A stretch of 64,000 nt of DNA from Anaspis maculata (Eukaryota; Arthropoda; Insecta; Coleoptera; Scraptiidae), in NCBI GenBank assembly GCA_949128115.1, contig OX421962.1, forward strand, positions 9,642,262-9,706,261. Reading direction: 5' to 3'. Below are positions 46,313-58,407 of the stretch, piece after piece. The notes under the pieces were generated by a model. The model was given only the letters and a program-made list of their open reading frames with translations, had not been told where the DNA came from and ran no database searches. Position numbers and translations under genes: made by a program. Each line of letters opens with the position of its first letter. Positions within the stretch are counted from its first letter, which is position 1.

Positions 46313-48296
46313 CACGACTTTAATTTTGCCAAACAAGAAACTCTATACATAACAAAGCGTTCATCCGCGGAGTTACATTTCCAACAATAGTTACCAGACG
46401 TTCAACAAAGCACGCAATTTTTTTAAATCATCCAATCATGTTTTATAATCAATTGAACAATGACCGCAACGTCGTGCCAGTTTGACCACATATGCGACGC
46501 GTCACTAGTCATGTACCCCAACTTTGATAGCGCTCCGCAGCTAAGTCGACAAAGATGCATAATTGTCATCAGGGCATTTTCTATAGATGATTTAATCCTC
46601 TACAAGTTAGTTTGTTCAGATTTTCCATATTCATTACGTTTATTTCAGTATTCAATGAGGAAGCTGGGAGTGCAAATCGCTATTTTCCAACTTTTTCTTT
46701 TTTTTTCTTAGATTTCCCGAAACGGTGTGAAATGAAACTTTGGTTTCTTGGATCCAGTTTTTTATCCTCTACATTGTCATGGTTTTTTCATCGAGTCTAG
46801 GGTTTTTGTAAGTTAAAAAAAAAAAACACTTCATCAACAGTATTGTCGCGCAACTTTGAACGTGATTCACGGCTGAACTAAAAGGGATAATAATAGGCCT
46901 TGAAAATTTTATAGTGGAGCATTCAATTCTCTACAACTTTGTTGCTCACAATTTTTTGGTATCTCTTATCGTTCTCACAGCATCCAAGAAGGAAGGTCAC
47001 GCGGACAGTTTTTCCACTGCACTAGACCGGCGCGCAGCTTTGACTGCAATAAACGGCTAAACTGAATAAGTTAGACATATGCCCCCAGGGACTTTTTTGT
47101 AGATTATTGAATTCCCTACAACTTTGTCCCTGACAGTTTTCACATATCTCTCACCGTTCTCTCACCGTTTCAAAAGAAAGATCGCGGCGCATGTTTTTCC
47201 ATCTTCTCCATTTTTTTTTCCATGGTTCCCCGGATGACTGGAAATGAAACTTTAGTTTTTCTTATTCAGTTTCCCATTCTCTACATCGCCATATTTTTTT
47301 CATCCTGCCCCTAATTTGTTCCAACTTTGGCCTAAAAATCGCCTCATTTTACTGGACTAAAAGTTCCAAATGCAGACAAGAGAGAAATTATTTCCGAAAT
47401 TTGATAAACATTAACATAAACATAACATACAAACATTGATATTGCTCGTTTTCTACAAATTAAAATTACGTTTCTGAATAATTATCATTCTTGCTTCTTT
47501 TTATTTTGTTCGCGAAAAGTTTCGGAAATAATTTTTTGTATTCTTAAAATCAACAAAAGGAGAAATTTGTTTAACTGGTTTCTAAAGTGACCTAAAGTTC
47601 CAAATGCAGACAAAAGAGCATTTTTCAGCCACTTCACCATAACTTTGTGCTGTAATTTTCCAACTAAATACTGAAAAATCGGATTTTTAGAAATAATGTT
47701 CACTAGACTTGATTCCGGTCCTGGACTTTTGGTCTTTTTTGCCGTACCAAGTGATACTAATGTGGGAAAGTGAAAAAAACCGTGACAGCATTAAATTAGA
47801 GGATGAACATCCCAAAGATCCGTGAAAGAATGCGTGCTAGACTGATTTTCACTAGATCGCAGCCGACCCTAATCTCAAAAGATATTTTTTTCTGGGAAGA
47901 CTTTGAATGTGCCGAAGAAATGGAAGGATGTTCCTTGTGGCATTTTTCCTGGTGTTTCTGAATCTGATACTGGTTTTGCAAAAAAACATTGAAAAATATG
48001 ACTTTTCTAACAAAAACTTTGAAAATAAAAAAAATCAGTCCGGCCCTGAAACTTCTGAACAACTTTATGATGCAATGTATTAGCAATCATTAGAAGATCA
48101 TACCTATCAAATTTCAGTCCAATCCAATAAGTCATTCGGAAGATATAGCTCATCAAAAACTTCGACAAAATACATGATTCACCCTGTAACATCAAAACGA
48201 AAAGCGATAGAAAAATTTCAAAGCGAGATCCTAGTTCCCCTAGAAAAACTGGACCTACCCTTAAGCTATGTCGGTTTCCTCATGCAACACCCTGTA

Positions 48297-49095
48297 TAAC
48301 CGGTTGAAAGCACCACTTGAGTATTAACTTGTTTCCACCTTCAATAGCCATTCTCATTTCCTTGGGGTCCTCGGGGCGCAGGTACGCAGGTTCACCTGTA
48401 TTGGCGCCGTCGCCAACTCCAACCCTAGCCAGCCCGATCGATAAGCGTTCCCGGTCAAACAGCCAATTGAACCAGTGAGTCTAGTCTATGGGAAGACCTG
48501 CGCACGAGCTGCGAGTAAAGGGAACCGCCTATATGAGAAGGTCTATAGCGAAGTCCACTCTCCATTGGAATTTCCACTCCAAATCCTCTCCCACTTATCT
48601 CGCGTTATTTTGTTTTGGAATAGTCAGGATACGTCGCGTCGGGTCAACTGGAAAACCAGACAAAAACCAATGGAAATCCGTGACCGTTCTTCAGTCGGTT
48701 GAACGTAACCGATTTTCGACCGATCAACCGTGCCACGTTTTTGGCCACTTAACCGTAACCGGTTTTTGGCCGGTTAACCGTAACAAGGTTTTTGCCTGTT
48801 GATCGTAACAGGATCTTACTCATCGAGCGTGACCGGTTATAGGTTCAAGAATCTGACCGGTTAATCATTACCGAGTTATTTTGATCACTTATGAACGGAT
48901 TGCCCATGACCGGTTGAACCGGTCACCAGTAATCGGTTTTCGACTAGTTAGCCGTAGCCGGTTTTTGACCGGTTGATCGTAACTGGTTTTTGATCGGTCA
49001 ACCTGATTTGGACGATAAACCGTCAACGGTTTTGAACCGGGTAACTGTGATCGGTATTTGACCGGTCAACCGTGATAGGTTATTAGGCTGAGGAT
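48297..49095. repeat. ACCGGTT-rich degenerate array, right part
   Basis: Continuation of the array at 43255-43820, with AACCGTAACCGGTTTTTGGC-type phrases; a ~350-bp stretch (48320-48670) without the motif interrupts it. Open frames over 48475-48802 are not recognised. Confidence 0.75.
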
Positions 49096-49329
49096 CTGAA
49101 ACGGTAATTCTGAAATTTTAACGATCACGAAGTGAATTTTGCAAGCCTATGAGAATTAGACTCTTTTATGGATGTTTTTCGGGGTTCTCTACTGAAATTC
49201 GGGTTAAATGTCCTTCTATAGTAGATGGTATGGCCACCGATTTTTTCTTTGGGGGTACATATCTAAGATTTTACGAAAAGTTGGAAAGCGCTCTCGAAAG
49301 GGACCGACGTTGCGAGGCAGAAACGGCAG
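49096..49329. other. No feature recognised
   Basis: Transition between the ACCGGTT array and the composite repeat; part of an unrecognised open frame. Confidence 0.4.
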
Positions 49330-50210
49330 TTATATCAAAAATTCCATTTTTAGCGCATTTTCGTAAGAAAATGACGCTTATATGGCCGGTTTGTCTGTCT
49401 GTCCGTCCGTCCGTCTGTCCGTCTGTCCGTGTAGAAATTAAGAAGTTGTACTCCTCCTCGAGGAATAAAGCTAGAGCCTTAGAACTTTTTTTGATAGATA
49501 GCTGATGTCCCCAAGGGTGGCCAATGGGCATTATTTTTTTTATCCATGCATAGTTATCATTACTATTATCAAAAAACAGATATTTACTGTGCACTTCTAA
49601 GAAGTTGAACTCCTCCTCGGGGAATCAAGCTAGAGCCTTGGAACTTTTTCCGATGGATAGCTGATATTCCCAAGGGTGGCCAATGGGCATTATTTTTTTT
49701 AATACATTCATAGTTATCATTATTATTATTACCACAAAACAAAGATTTCCTGTGCACTTCTAAGAAGTTGAACTCCTCCTCGAGGAATGAATCTAGAGCC
49801 CTGGAACTTTCTCCAATGGTAGCTCAGGTCCTCGTGGGTGGCCAGTGGGCAGATTAGATTTCATGGTTGCGCCGCCATCTTGGCCGCCATATTGAAATTT
49901 CTTATTAGTAGAACGATTTTCATGAAACTTGAAAGTTACACTTGTCTTGTATGATCATTCTCATTTTCAAGCTGAATTCCATGATTTCGCCGCCATATTG
50001 AAATTCCTTATTAGTGGAACGATTTTCATGGAACTTGAAACTTACTCTTGTCACGTATGATCATTTTTATTTTCAAGCTAGATTTCGTGATTCCACCGCC
50101 ATCTTGGCCGCCATGTTGAAATTTCCCATTAGTGGAACGATTGTCATGAAACGTGAAACTCACTTTTGTCTCGTATGAACATTTAATTTTCAAGCTGGAC
50201 TTCATTTATA
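49330..50210. repeat. Composite dispersed repeat, orientation 2
   Basis: AAAATGACGCTTATATGGCC, a GTCTGTCTGTCCGTCC run, then three tandem ~150-bp blocks with GAAGTTGAACTCCTCCTCG and CAAGGGTGGCCAATGGGCA, then GCCGCCATATTGAAATTTC units. This is the inverse order of 27080-27690. Confidence 0.78.
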
Positions 50211-52045
50211 CTTACCGTGGGTTCCACAAAAAAGATAATAGGAGATTACTTGATTGGTGATTTTATTTGTCAAGTTGTGGCTGACTGAGCAATGGAAATG
50301 CTGGTTTATCCCTCAATAATGAAAATATGATGGGTCTAGTAAAGATTTCAGGCATTTTTTGTGGTTAATCGCCTAGCATTCTGCTACGTTCAAAGACGGC
50401 AGCACAAGAGATGGGAATTTGCCGCTATGCTCAGAAGGAGACGGATCGAGGGGATGATTAAGTTGAATTAAATTTACTCATACGTGGTATAAAACAAATT
50501 TAGAAAATATCGTATAATTTCAAAATGATTCCTGAAGGGTAGGGTATTGACAAAATACAAATAGAATAACAATTGATTGAACAATGATGGCTCCACTGAC
50601 TGGTTCGGTGCGTCTGGTAGGGTGACCACCAGTACAGGCACTACCGGATCCGTAGCCAGGCGACGAGTTCAGTCCGACAGGTGGGACAGACACGTCTGTC
50701 ACGACTGTCAGAGCGGTAACGCTTTGCTGAGATTCCGGATTCAAACTATGTTCTAATGGGCCGACGGTGACCATTCGCAACCTACCTACCTACCGATGAG
50801 CTACCTCAGTGCACCGAAGTAGGGTCGTTTGGTGGCGGTCGAGGGGTTGACGAAAAAAAAAAAAAAGAAAGGCCGCAATACTAGAACAATAGCAGATAAC
50901 CCAGATACCTCAGCTCCCGCGCCGAAATGCTCTGGGGGCGTTGTCTGTCAACTGTCACGTAACTCGACGTCCGGGCTTGCAGGCTCGACGGGTTCCACGG
51001 GCGAATACTATCAACCACCAATGTTCCAATTTTTGCCCATAAGGGTAGGGAAAATGTACAGGGAACTATAGAACCATAGAAGGTTAGTAGGATAAAAGGA
51101 TGGAAGGATGGAACCCTAGAAAACGGATTAGATTACTGGTCTGTCGATTGCAAAATCTGAGCTTACCTTTTCGGGGAAAAGGGCTTGGAGAATAATTTTG
51201 ATAAGTAAGGGTTCGGCAAAATCCCGGACCTGACCGGTTTGAGCTCGACTCTTCTCGTCGTCGACTGCTCTGCTTGCTAGTCGTTTGCTGCGTAAATCCT
51301 CCGCAAGGAGTTCGGTATTAAACCTCTGCAGCAATACAAACTGTTCGAACGTTTTTTTTTTACTTGTCAGATTTTTTTTTGTGGTTAATCAAAAACTTTT
51401 CTCGCCTGTTGTTTTGTTTTTGTTTTCCCGCGCCAACCCAGATAATGTCTCCCAGACCAGCAATTTTTCCCTAGGTTAAAAAAAACGTAACAATTCAGCC
51501 GAAAAAAGTTCAATTATTCTGCAATCAGCCTTGATCGCTGATCATCTTTTTTGAATAAAACTCCCACAGAAAAACTGATTTGAAAAATCATAGAAGGAAA
51601 AAATCATAGCGATTTCAAATCAGTCAGGGAGTTTTGGGCCACTTGTATATTAGCAGGAAACAAAAATCGTGCAAACAATCCATTTTTTGAGAGAAAATGT
51701 TCGAAACCGGACCAACGCGTCAGTCACTGTTCCTTGTCATTTTTGCCTGCCGCATCAGGACGTTGTATTGTCTTGCGCCAAATCACGGATAATGAATATT
51801 TATTAAATTCAGTTGTAAATCTGACGGCCAACTGACTACAAAGCAGTTGTATTCGAGACGACTGTAGGCCTTGAATTGTCAACCTGCCGCAAATAAATTG
51901 GTAAACAGAGGTTCTCGAACCATCTATAATACTGCTTATAGTCACAATGCGTTTTTAGATGCCAAACAAACCTGACGGCAACTTTCGAGGGAAGAAACAT
52001 AGTATTGCTAACAGAATCTCTTATTTATGAACGAGTATTATAGTA
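50211..52045. other. No supported gene
   Basis: A minus-strand frame at 50520-50780 (86 codons, SVPPVGLNSSPGYGSGSAC in the middle) is compositionally protein-like but has no recognisable relatives, splice partners or repeats. A CTACCTACCTACC run lies at 50779-50794. The rest is featureless. Confidence 0.4.
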
Positions 52046-52047
52046 TA

Positions 52048-52461
52048 CAGGGTGTCCCGAAATTGATGCAACAAAATTCACAGGGAGGTAGACAATTGAA
52101 GAATAAGGGGACTCCCTCAATAAAAATACTCTCGCAAACGTAATAACGAAGATACAGGCCTTCAAAGCTGGTTTTTTAAAACAGTTTTTTCTGCATAACT
52201 TTTGAACCGTTAAGCCGATTTTATTCAAACTTGAACCAAAGTTTACTAAAATAGGTCTCTATTGAACAATAATAGCGCATTTCATCAAACATTTTTAGAG
52301 GCGAAGATAATAGACCTTCCCCCTTTTTCCCCTATTTTTCACCCCTTGCAATATTTTTAGAAATTGTTGCAATTTTTAAATTCTACGTTCAATTTAGAGA
52401 AAAAAGTCACTTTTGCAAAATTTTGATTAAAGTCTTCATTTTCGAGATATTTGACAATATA
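52048..52461. mobile_element. Solo left end of a CAGGGTG-type element
   Basis: TA then CAGGGTGTCCCGAAATTGAT, similar to the end at 62667 (CAGGATGTCCCGAAATTACA). No matching inverted end is found to the right before the next element starts at 52462, so it is probably truncated. Confidence 0.5.
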
Positions 52462-52721
52462 CAGGATGGTCCAGGTTATAGTAGCAATAATTCACCATTC
52501 GATTGTCCATCGAAAACTAAGTTGACACGCATAATTTATTTTTTCTCCAAAACGCTTCGTAAGAGAGATACAGCCCTTCAAACTTCAGTTGTGAAAATCT
52601 TATTTTTGCAATAATTCTCAGGTCATCAAAGCGATTTCGACCAAATTTGGTACAAATACTCATAAAATAAATACTCATCACTTGACGTAGATAACTTCTG
52701 TCAAAATTGTCCAGTGGCGTA

Positions 52722-52770
52722 GATACGGGGGGATTGTTCAACTTCTCCCGCCCCATCTCCTACACCACTG
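52722..52770. repeat. Short inverted-repeat module, copy c
   Basis: CAGTGGCGTAG at the left, CTACACCACTG at the right, 27-base core; in the left arm of the foldback. Confidence 0.55.
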
Positions 52771-53188
52771 AATATTTTTGGAAAATTATACTTTTTTCAA
52801 ATTTCTTGTTCAATTTAGAAAAAAAAGTTACTGTTGTAAAATTTTGATTAGAAGCTTAATTCCCGAGATATTTGGGTTTGAAACTTTGGAAAACGCCTCG
52901 AAATCGCGACTTTCAAAGGCCTGAAAATTAAAATCCAAGAAAGATCATGATTCCTCAACTGGAATGAGTTTTCTAGGTCGTTTAAGTTGATTTGCTGCAA
53001 TTTTTTGCTGAGAAACGAGGCGTTTTCAAAGAAAAACAATTTTGGCTCTAGAAACTGGCGATTTTTAGATGTTTTCCAAAGTACCCAAATATATCGGGAA
53101 TAAAGCCTCTAATCAAAATTTTACAAGGGTAACTTTTTTTTCTAAATTGAACAAGAAATCCAAAAAAGTACAATTTTTCAAAAATATC

Positions 53189-53247
53189 CAGTGGCGTAGA
53201 AAATGGGGTGAGAGAAGTTGAACAATCCCCCCGTATCTACGCCACTG
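53189..53247. repeat. Short inverted-repeat module, copy d
   Basis: CAGTGGCGTAG at the left, CTACGCCACTG at the right; counterpart of copy c in the right arm, ~10 bases longer. Confidence 0.55.
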
Positions 53248-53500
53248 GACAATAATCGACAGAAGTTATCCACGTCAAGTGATGAGTATTTGTTTTATGA
53301 GTACTTGTACCAAATTTGGTCAAAATCGCTTCGATGACCTGAGAGTTATTGCAAAAATAAGATTTTCTAAAACTGAACTTTGGAGGGCTGTATCTCTCTT
53401 AGGAAGCGTTTTGGAAGAAAAAAATTTATCGATGTCGACCTAGTTTACGATGGACAATCGATTGGTGAATTATTGCTACTATAACCTGGACCACCCTGTA

Positions 53501-54556
53501 CATATACAAATATCGATAGTACAAAGCTTTTAGATGCAACTTGTAGTTTTTCTGTTGTCTTTTGAGAACTTTCATTAATTCAACTACCATGCTAGCGCTC
53601 GTATGTCGTCATTTATTGTGCGGCCTGGTCCCGCGATCAGCAGTCCAACTCAAATACAGGTCCATGGTAGTTCTCCTTAAAATTTTGAACGAGTATCTGA
53701 ATTTTCAGCTGGCCCCAAATTTATTCGACGGAGAAAGACCTATTTTGCCTGCTGGAGGGGGGTATAGTATATTGCTTCATACTATCACGAGTTGCGAGGA
53801 TTTCAAGCGTTTCCACAACTCTCTAGAGTGAATGCGGTGATTTTGGGCTGTTCGAGTAAACTGGAAACACCGATCAAGACACATTTGTACAATGGGTGGA
53901 GGTGCCGTGATCGAGAGCTTGCCAGAGTATACGCAAATTTGATGGATGTTTCTAGAGCCGAGACGAATCTCTACTGGCGGTTAATAGTGGAATATTCCAG
54001 AGAACGCGTGGAATGTTCCCGAAGGTAACACTCGAGTACATAAGCGCAGATGGGCCGACTGACGCCAGGATTCAATTCAGATTTCAATTCAAAGCGACAA
54101 CAGCGAGTAATCGGCGAAGTTAACCAAAACGATATATCCAAGTGCGGTATTAAATCGACATGGATTCAGCAGTACGCAGTAATAAATAATGTGTGTTTAA
54201 ACTTTCGTCTCTCAATCACAAAGGTGGTATACCCGGCTCAAATTCGTACCAATACGTTTGTTGTAAAACTTCCTACATCGTGAAAATGATCTCGCCGTAG
54301 TAATTTTTGCGCACATTTTCGTTCCAGGCGGAGCGGCACTAAAACATCTCGGAGAGTTCGATTTTCATCCCGATTCGCCGCCTTGACCACATTGGAAGCG
54401 TCCCATCCATCAAGGGATGAACATGTCTGGAAGAGGGTCCCGTTGAATAATAACACTCATCTGGGCGAATCCCCCGGAAATTTGTCATATCAGATGAGTG
54501 CGTGGAGAGTGGAGACCCTCCGGCCCTGCGTCGCCCCCCTGTAAGGCGGATATTAC
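53501..54556. other. No supported gene
   Basis: Short open frames on both strands without recognisable product. 53590-53670 shares CAGTCCAACTCAAATACAGG-like sequence with 22030-22060. Confidence 0.4.
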
Positions 54557-54668
54557 CCGATTTGTCTGCCAAAGATTCTCCTCCGCATCGGGAAGCGAAA
54601 TCTCTTCGATTTCTGAATAATTGAGGCTTTCTTCAAAGTCCGCCGCACCAGTCTCCGGTGTGCAAAGC
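54557..54668 (-). CDS. Candidate unidentified coding exon
   Basis: On the minus strand, acceptor-like CACATACACAG precedes a 112-base stretch, one base plus 37 codons, ending CGG|GTAATA. The translation begins LCTPETGAADFEES, continues through SEIEEISLPDAEENLW and ends QTNR: acidic, non-repetitive and protein-like, unlike the noise frames nearby. It leaves at phase 0, so it could splice directly to the mastermind exon at 22764, but I do not recognise it as Mastermind. It could instead belong to a nested or neighbouring gene, or be chance. Confidence 0.35.
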
Positions 54669-57452
54669 CTGTGTATGTGTGTGATTCATTAAGACACCTG
54701 CAAGTCTCTGGAGGATAGATGGATAGATAGATCACCTTCGCCTCTTGCAATAATAATTACGGACGTCGTAGGCGCACGCGAGAGAGGAGATCATCGGCAT
54801 CGGGTTGCGCACATTTTGCGCAGTGCAGGTTACTTACTACCTACCTCGCGTCGTTGTATTACAGTTTGCTGGCTCTCTGGTTCTAACGGTCCGCTGTCAT
54901 TTGTCTGAATGAATGAGGAAGTAGCGCGTAGTTTTCCCACGAGTAGCAATGCACCTCCACTATAATACACCTGTGCGGATCACGTAAAGAGGCGTACGCA
55001 AAGAAATTTTTAAAAATCTCTTCGTTTCCAGCATTTCTACAAATATACAGCAAGAGTAACAACCGAACGATTTTCTCGAGAATTTCGAACAAAGACGGCG
55101 ACTCTAAAATAATGGTTCAACAATAAAGAGCCGGAGAGTTGAATGAAATCGTCTATAATAGGTGTTGCGTTATTGTTGTGTTCGATGAACCCGCGAGGCC
55201 CGCCCGCCATTATTAAAATGCTGGAAACTAGAACAAACATGATGCAACCAGCGGGGGGGCGTTCACCATCCATACCAAGTACCCGGCAAAGCTGTGCATA
55301 GCAGAAGAAAACGATAATTATTGCCGAAGTTATGAAAGAGAGATCCTGGTATTGTTGCGAAACTATTGCTTCAAGGCTTAGATTTTGCATGGTAGCTCAA
55401 GACAATTCCTATTTCTACGCCCAATTCCTTCTGCATACTCAAATTTTGTAACATTACAAAAAAAAATTACATGTGCAAAATGCGATTATTACGAAATAAA
55501 CGCAAAAAAAGTTCAAGTCCACATAGAAAAAATTTAGTCGTTACGAGACTGCATAGCGCTGTTCAATCAGTCCTCGGCGGTACTCTGGCCATAAATCAAA
55601 TTCGGTTGAAATCTGTTCGGTAGGTCGGTACCTGCTTCTGGAGCTACTAAAGGTCAAAGCTTGAGCTTAGCAACATCGAAAATTTGTCTCAAAATGAACA
55701 TCCTGTATTTTGATATGGGAATCGATTCCGCTTTTCATAGGTACTGATTATAAATATTATATCACACTCCAACAAAACACATGTGAAAAGATTTGTTGAA
55801 ATTCAAAAAATATTGCTAAAATTTGAAAAATTAGCTAAAATTTGAAAAAAAAAATAAAAAATATCGGAAAAATATTTTTCTTAGAGTTGGCAGAGTCAAA
55901 TTGAGTTAAGTGGAAATTTCAAACTATAATATATCATATCCATCTAACCAAGATAATAGAAAATTCACCAAGTTAAAAAAATAACTTATTTTACTAACTT
56001 TTACAAAAAAAAATCGATATTTTTTAAAACATCAACTACCAGTTTTTTCACAAGAGTTTTATTTAGTCTAGGCTCAATTTTTCAAAAGTGCTCTCTAATC
56101 TGTGTTCAGCGGCATGGAAAGGTTACCGGTTGGCGATAAAACTTTCAGACTAATTCGACCCCGCTGGATCCGAAAATCCCGGTTTCCAGAACGAAAAAGG
56201 GTGCCTTCTGGGGCGGAGTCCCTATTTTCGACAATTTTTCCAATTTCTAGTTTTTCCAATTTTTTGCGTTCAACCAGCTAGAAGTCAAAAACCATAGTAA
56301 ATACGGCAAATTTTTTTACATAGTTCTAATGCTGGGTCATTAATTTTTCAAACGTTCAGAACAGTTTTCATTTTTCAAATGTTCATAGTTGTCTTTCCAA
56401 ATCAATAGAAACCCAAGAAGTACAAAAATATGACACAAAAACTTCGACCTATGGGGAACTACATCAAGTCCATACATATGCGGGATCATGTGTGGAGAAA
56501 ACTTTCAAAAATATTTTGGGAAAGTTTGGTTGCTCCAAAACTCACAGTTAAGGAGTTATAAATTTTTCAATCAACAGGGAAGTCATACATGCGCCGCGGG
56601 GGCTCATGGTATAGCCCAGTCAATCTAGACTTTATATCATAAATACCGAGAACAAATTCGCTCAAAGCTGATTTTTAGCCAAGTGAGTCCTTAGACCATG
56701 AGAACTCAGTAGAAATTTTCTCGGACTTTCCCGCGTGTGCTTCATGGTCTTCCAGGTCTTCGAATGTTTTGAGTCGCTGTAAATTGCAGTACTCGCCTGG
56801 AATTTGCACCACGGCCGCATAAATGATCAGATTGAGCCCGAACTGGTCTCAAACGAAAAACAGTAAGTCATAAAATGTCTTACGATGCATATGGCTAATG
56901 GCGGGCCACTTCCGGTAAACGCGGAGCCCGCCAAATTCAAATTTTTGCACCTCAGTCAAATCAGTACGGGAAACAGAGTAAAAAAATCGTCACAACCTCG
57001 GAAAAAATATGGGCGTCCTGAAAATTTGGTATTCTGTTTACAATTGAATGCCCTATTACTTATTCAAAATCTGCAAAAATCGCACCTCGGGGTTCTGATT
57101 GGAGAAGAGGGTTGAAAAATTGCAACTCAAAGTGGAGGGGATGAAATCCTTCAATCCATTGGATGCAAATACGTCGTAAAGGGGCCTTGCACTGCCACTT
57201 TTACACACCGAGGGCGCCACGACCGTTGGGGGCAAATTCGACAATTTTGACGGCGTTGACGCTTCAGCGACCGACGTCCGTCATTTTATGTCTTGATTTG
57301 AAATTTGGATAACCTCTGTTTCTTGCTTGACGTCTCCAGTCACTGTCAGTTACTGGTCAAACTACTCAAACTCCCCTGTTTTTCGCGTCGTTACGGCCGC
57401 TTTATCGAAGTAGGCGCCCCCTACAGTAGTGGCGACCTCACGTTGAGTTTTT
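54669..57452. other. No supported gene
   Basis: AT-rich, with frames up to 117 codons (55037-55390, minus) that lack similarity. 55690-56900 contains low-complexity A/T runs. Confidence 0.45.
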
Positions 57453-58407
57453 CAATAGACCGGAGAAGTGATGACGTCACAACATGGCAACATGGCCGGC
57501 GGTTGACATTTTCTGGAGGCCAACGTCATCACATGAACGTGACGTTTCTATGTTTGGTTGTGTTTGGCATGACATTTTCTGGAGGTTCACAACAAAAGTC
57601 ACAAAAGTCAGTGCAAAATGGCAGTGAGCATTGCTGAAATTGCCAGCCTAAGAGACAGCCAGCGTCATACAGGCGGACTTGGTTGCAAAAAGGCCAGACA
57701 TAGCCCAACAGAGAGCTGCGCAAAGCTGCACTCAGAATCACCAGTGCCTACAGAACGGTTCCGCATGATGCAGCACGAGTGCTCTCGGGTATCCCACCCT
57801 TCGCCCTGATGCTTGCGATTAGAGAAAACAAGCCTAGGAGTGCCCACTAGCAAACCAGAAAGCAGAAACAAGGCCACAGAGCAGTTCGTCGAGCAGTGGC
57901 AACCATAGAAGACTAAAGTGGCAACGGCAGTGGAACGCCTTGGTTCAAAGTTGGATGAAAGAAATACTGGGGAGCCTCAAAAGCCTCAGCGTCAGGACAA
58001 CGCGGAACACGCTCGTTTTCATTGTAACGGTCCATCAAAGCAGCGAGAAGACCTCGAAGAAAAACTGGGCAGGAGAATCGCCGTCGACAATCTCGTTCAT
58101 GAGATGCTCAGAGGCAAAGAGCAATGGATCGCAGTTTATAGTTAGCAGTTTTTAGTTTATAGGAATATAGTTTGATTTCCTCCACCTGATATAGCCCAAA
58201 ATATGGATTATTTTTTGTTATATCCATTTCCGTTATTTACCTTCGCAAAAAGTTGACAAACACATGACAAACACAAACAGAGAAACGTCAAGTGCATGCC
58301 ACGTGCCGTGCATTCCACGGTCGTGTCACGTTTGACGTTGGCCTCCAGAAAATGTCAACCGCCGGCCATGTTGCCGTGTTGTGACGTCACACTTCTTCGG
58401 TCTATTG
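57453..58407. mobile_element. 955-bp element with ~80-bp TIRs (CAATAGACC ends)
   Basis: CAATAGACCGGAGAAGTGAT, then GACGTCACAACATGGCAACA and GGTTGACATTTTCTGGAGGC, is matched inverted at 58320-58407. A further inner pair around GACGTTTCTATGTTTGGTTG matches ~58253-58290. Arms are ~90% alike. The ~650-bp interior has only short frames; one (57618-57809) starts in a good context but is not recognisable. Confidence 0.8.

Larger units (their letters stand above)
43823..48294. mobile_element. 4.47-kb palindromic element, CAGGGTGTTGCATGAGG ends, TA flanks
   Basis: The left end CAGGGTGTTGCATGAGGAAA is matched inverted by TTTCCTCATGCAACACCCTG at 48275-48294. Complementarity continues for ~1.9 kb per arm, for example the block at ~43930-44190 against ~47915-48190, and 45660-45750 against 46390-46470. 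TA lies outside both ends (43821-43822, 48295-48296). Each arm contains a further inner palindrome (44510-44800 in the left, ~47330-47620 in the right). The loop (~45756-46384) carries a cysteine-rich coding fragment and another small inverted repeat. No transposase recognised. Confidence 0.88.
52462..53498. mobile_element. 1.04-kb foldback element, CAGGATGGTCCAGG ends, TA flanks
   Basis: CAGGATGGTCCAGGTTATAG and GTAGCAATAATTCACCA at the left are matched inverted at 53460-53498 (GAATTATTGCTACTATAACC, TGGACCACCCTG). Arms of ~480 bp meet near 52980. TA on both sides (52460-52461, 53499-53500). Each arm carries one CAGTGGCGTAG module. Confidence 0.85.

Noticed and set aside
45407..46711. Paired frames of 83-88 codons on opposite strands
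   Set aside because: Mirror images produced by the two arms of the 4.47-kb palindrome; not independent genes.
50520..50780. 86-codon minus-strand frame with protein-like composition
   Set aside because: No splice sites that fit, no recognisable family, no repeat partner; kept only as a note.
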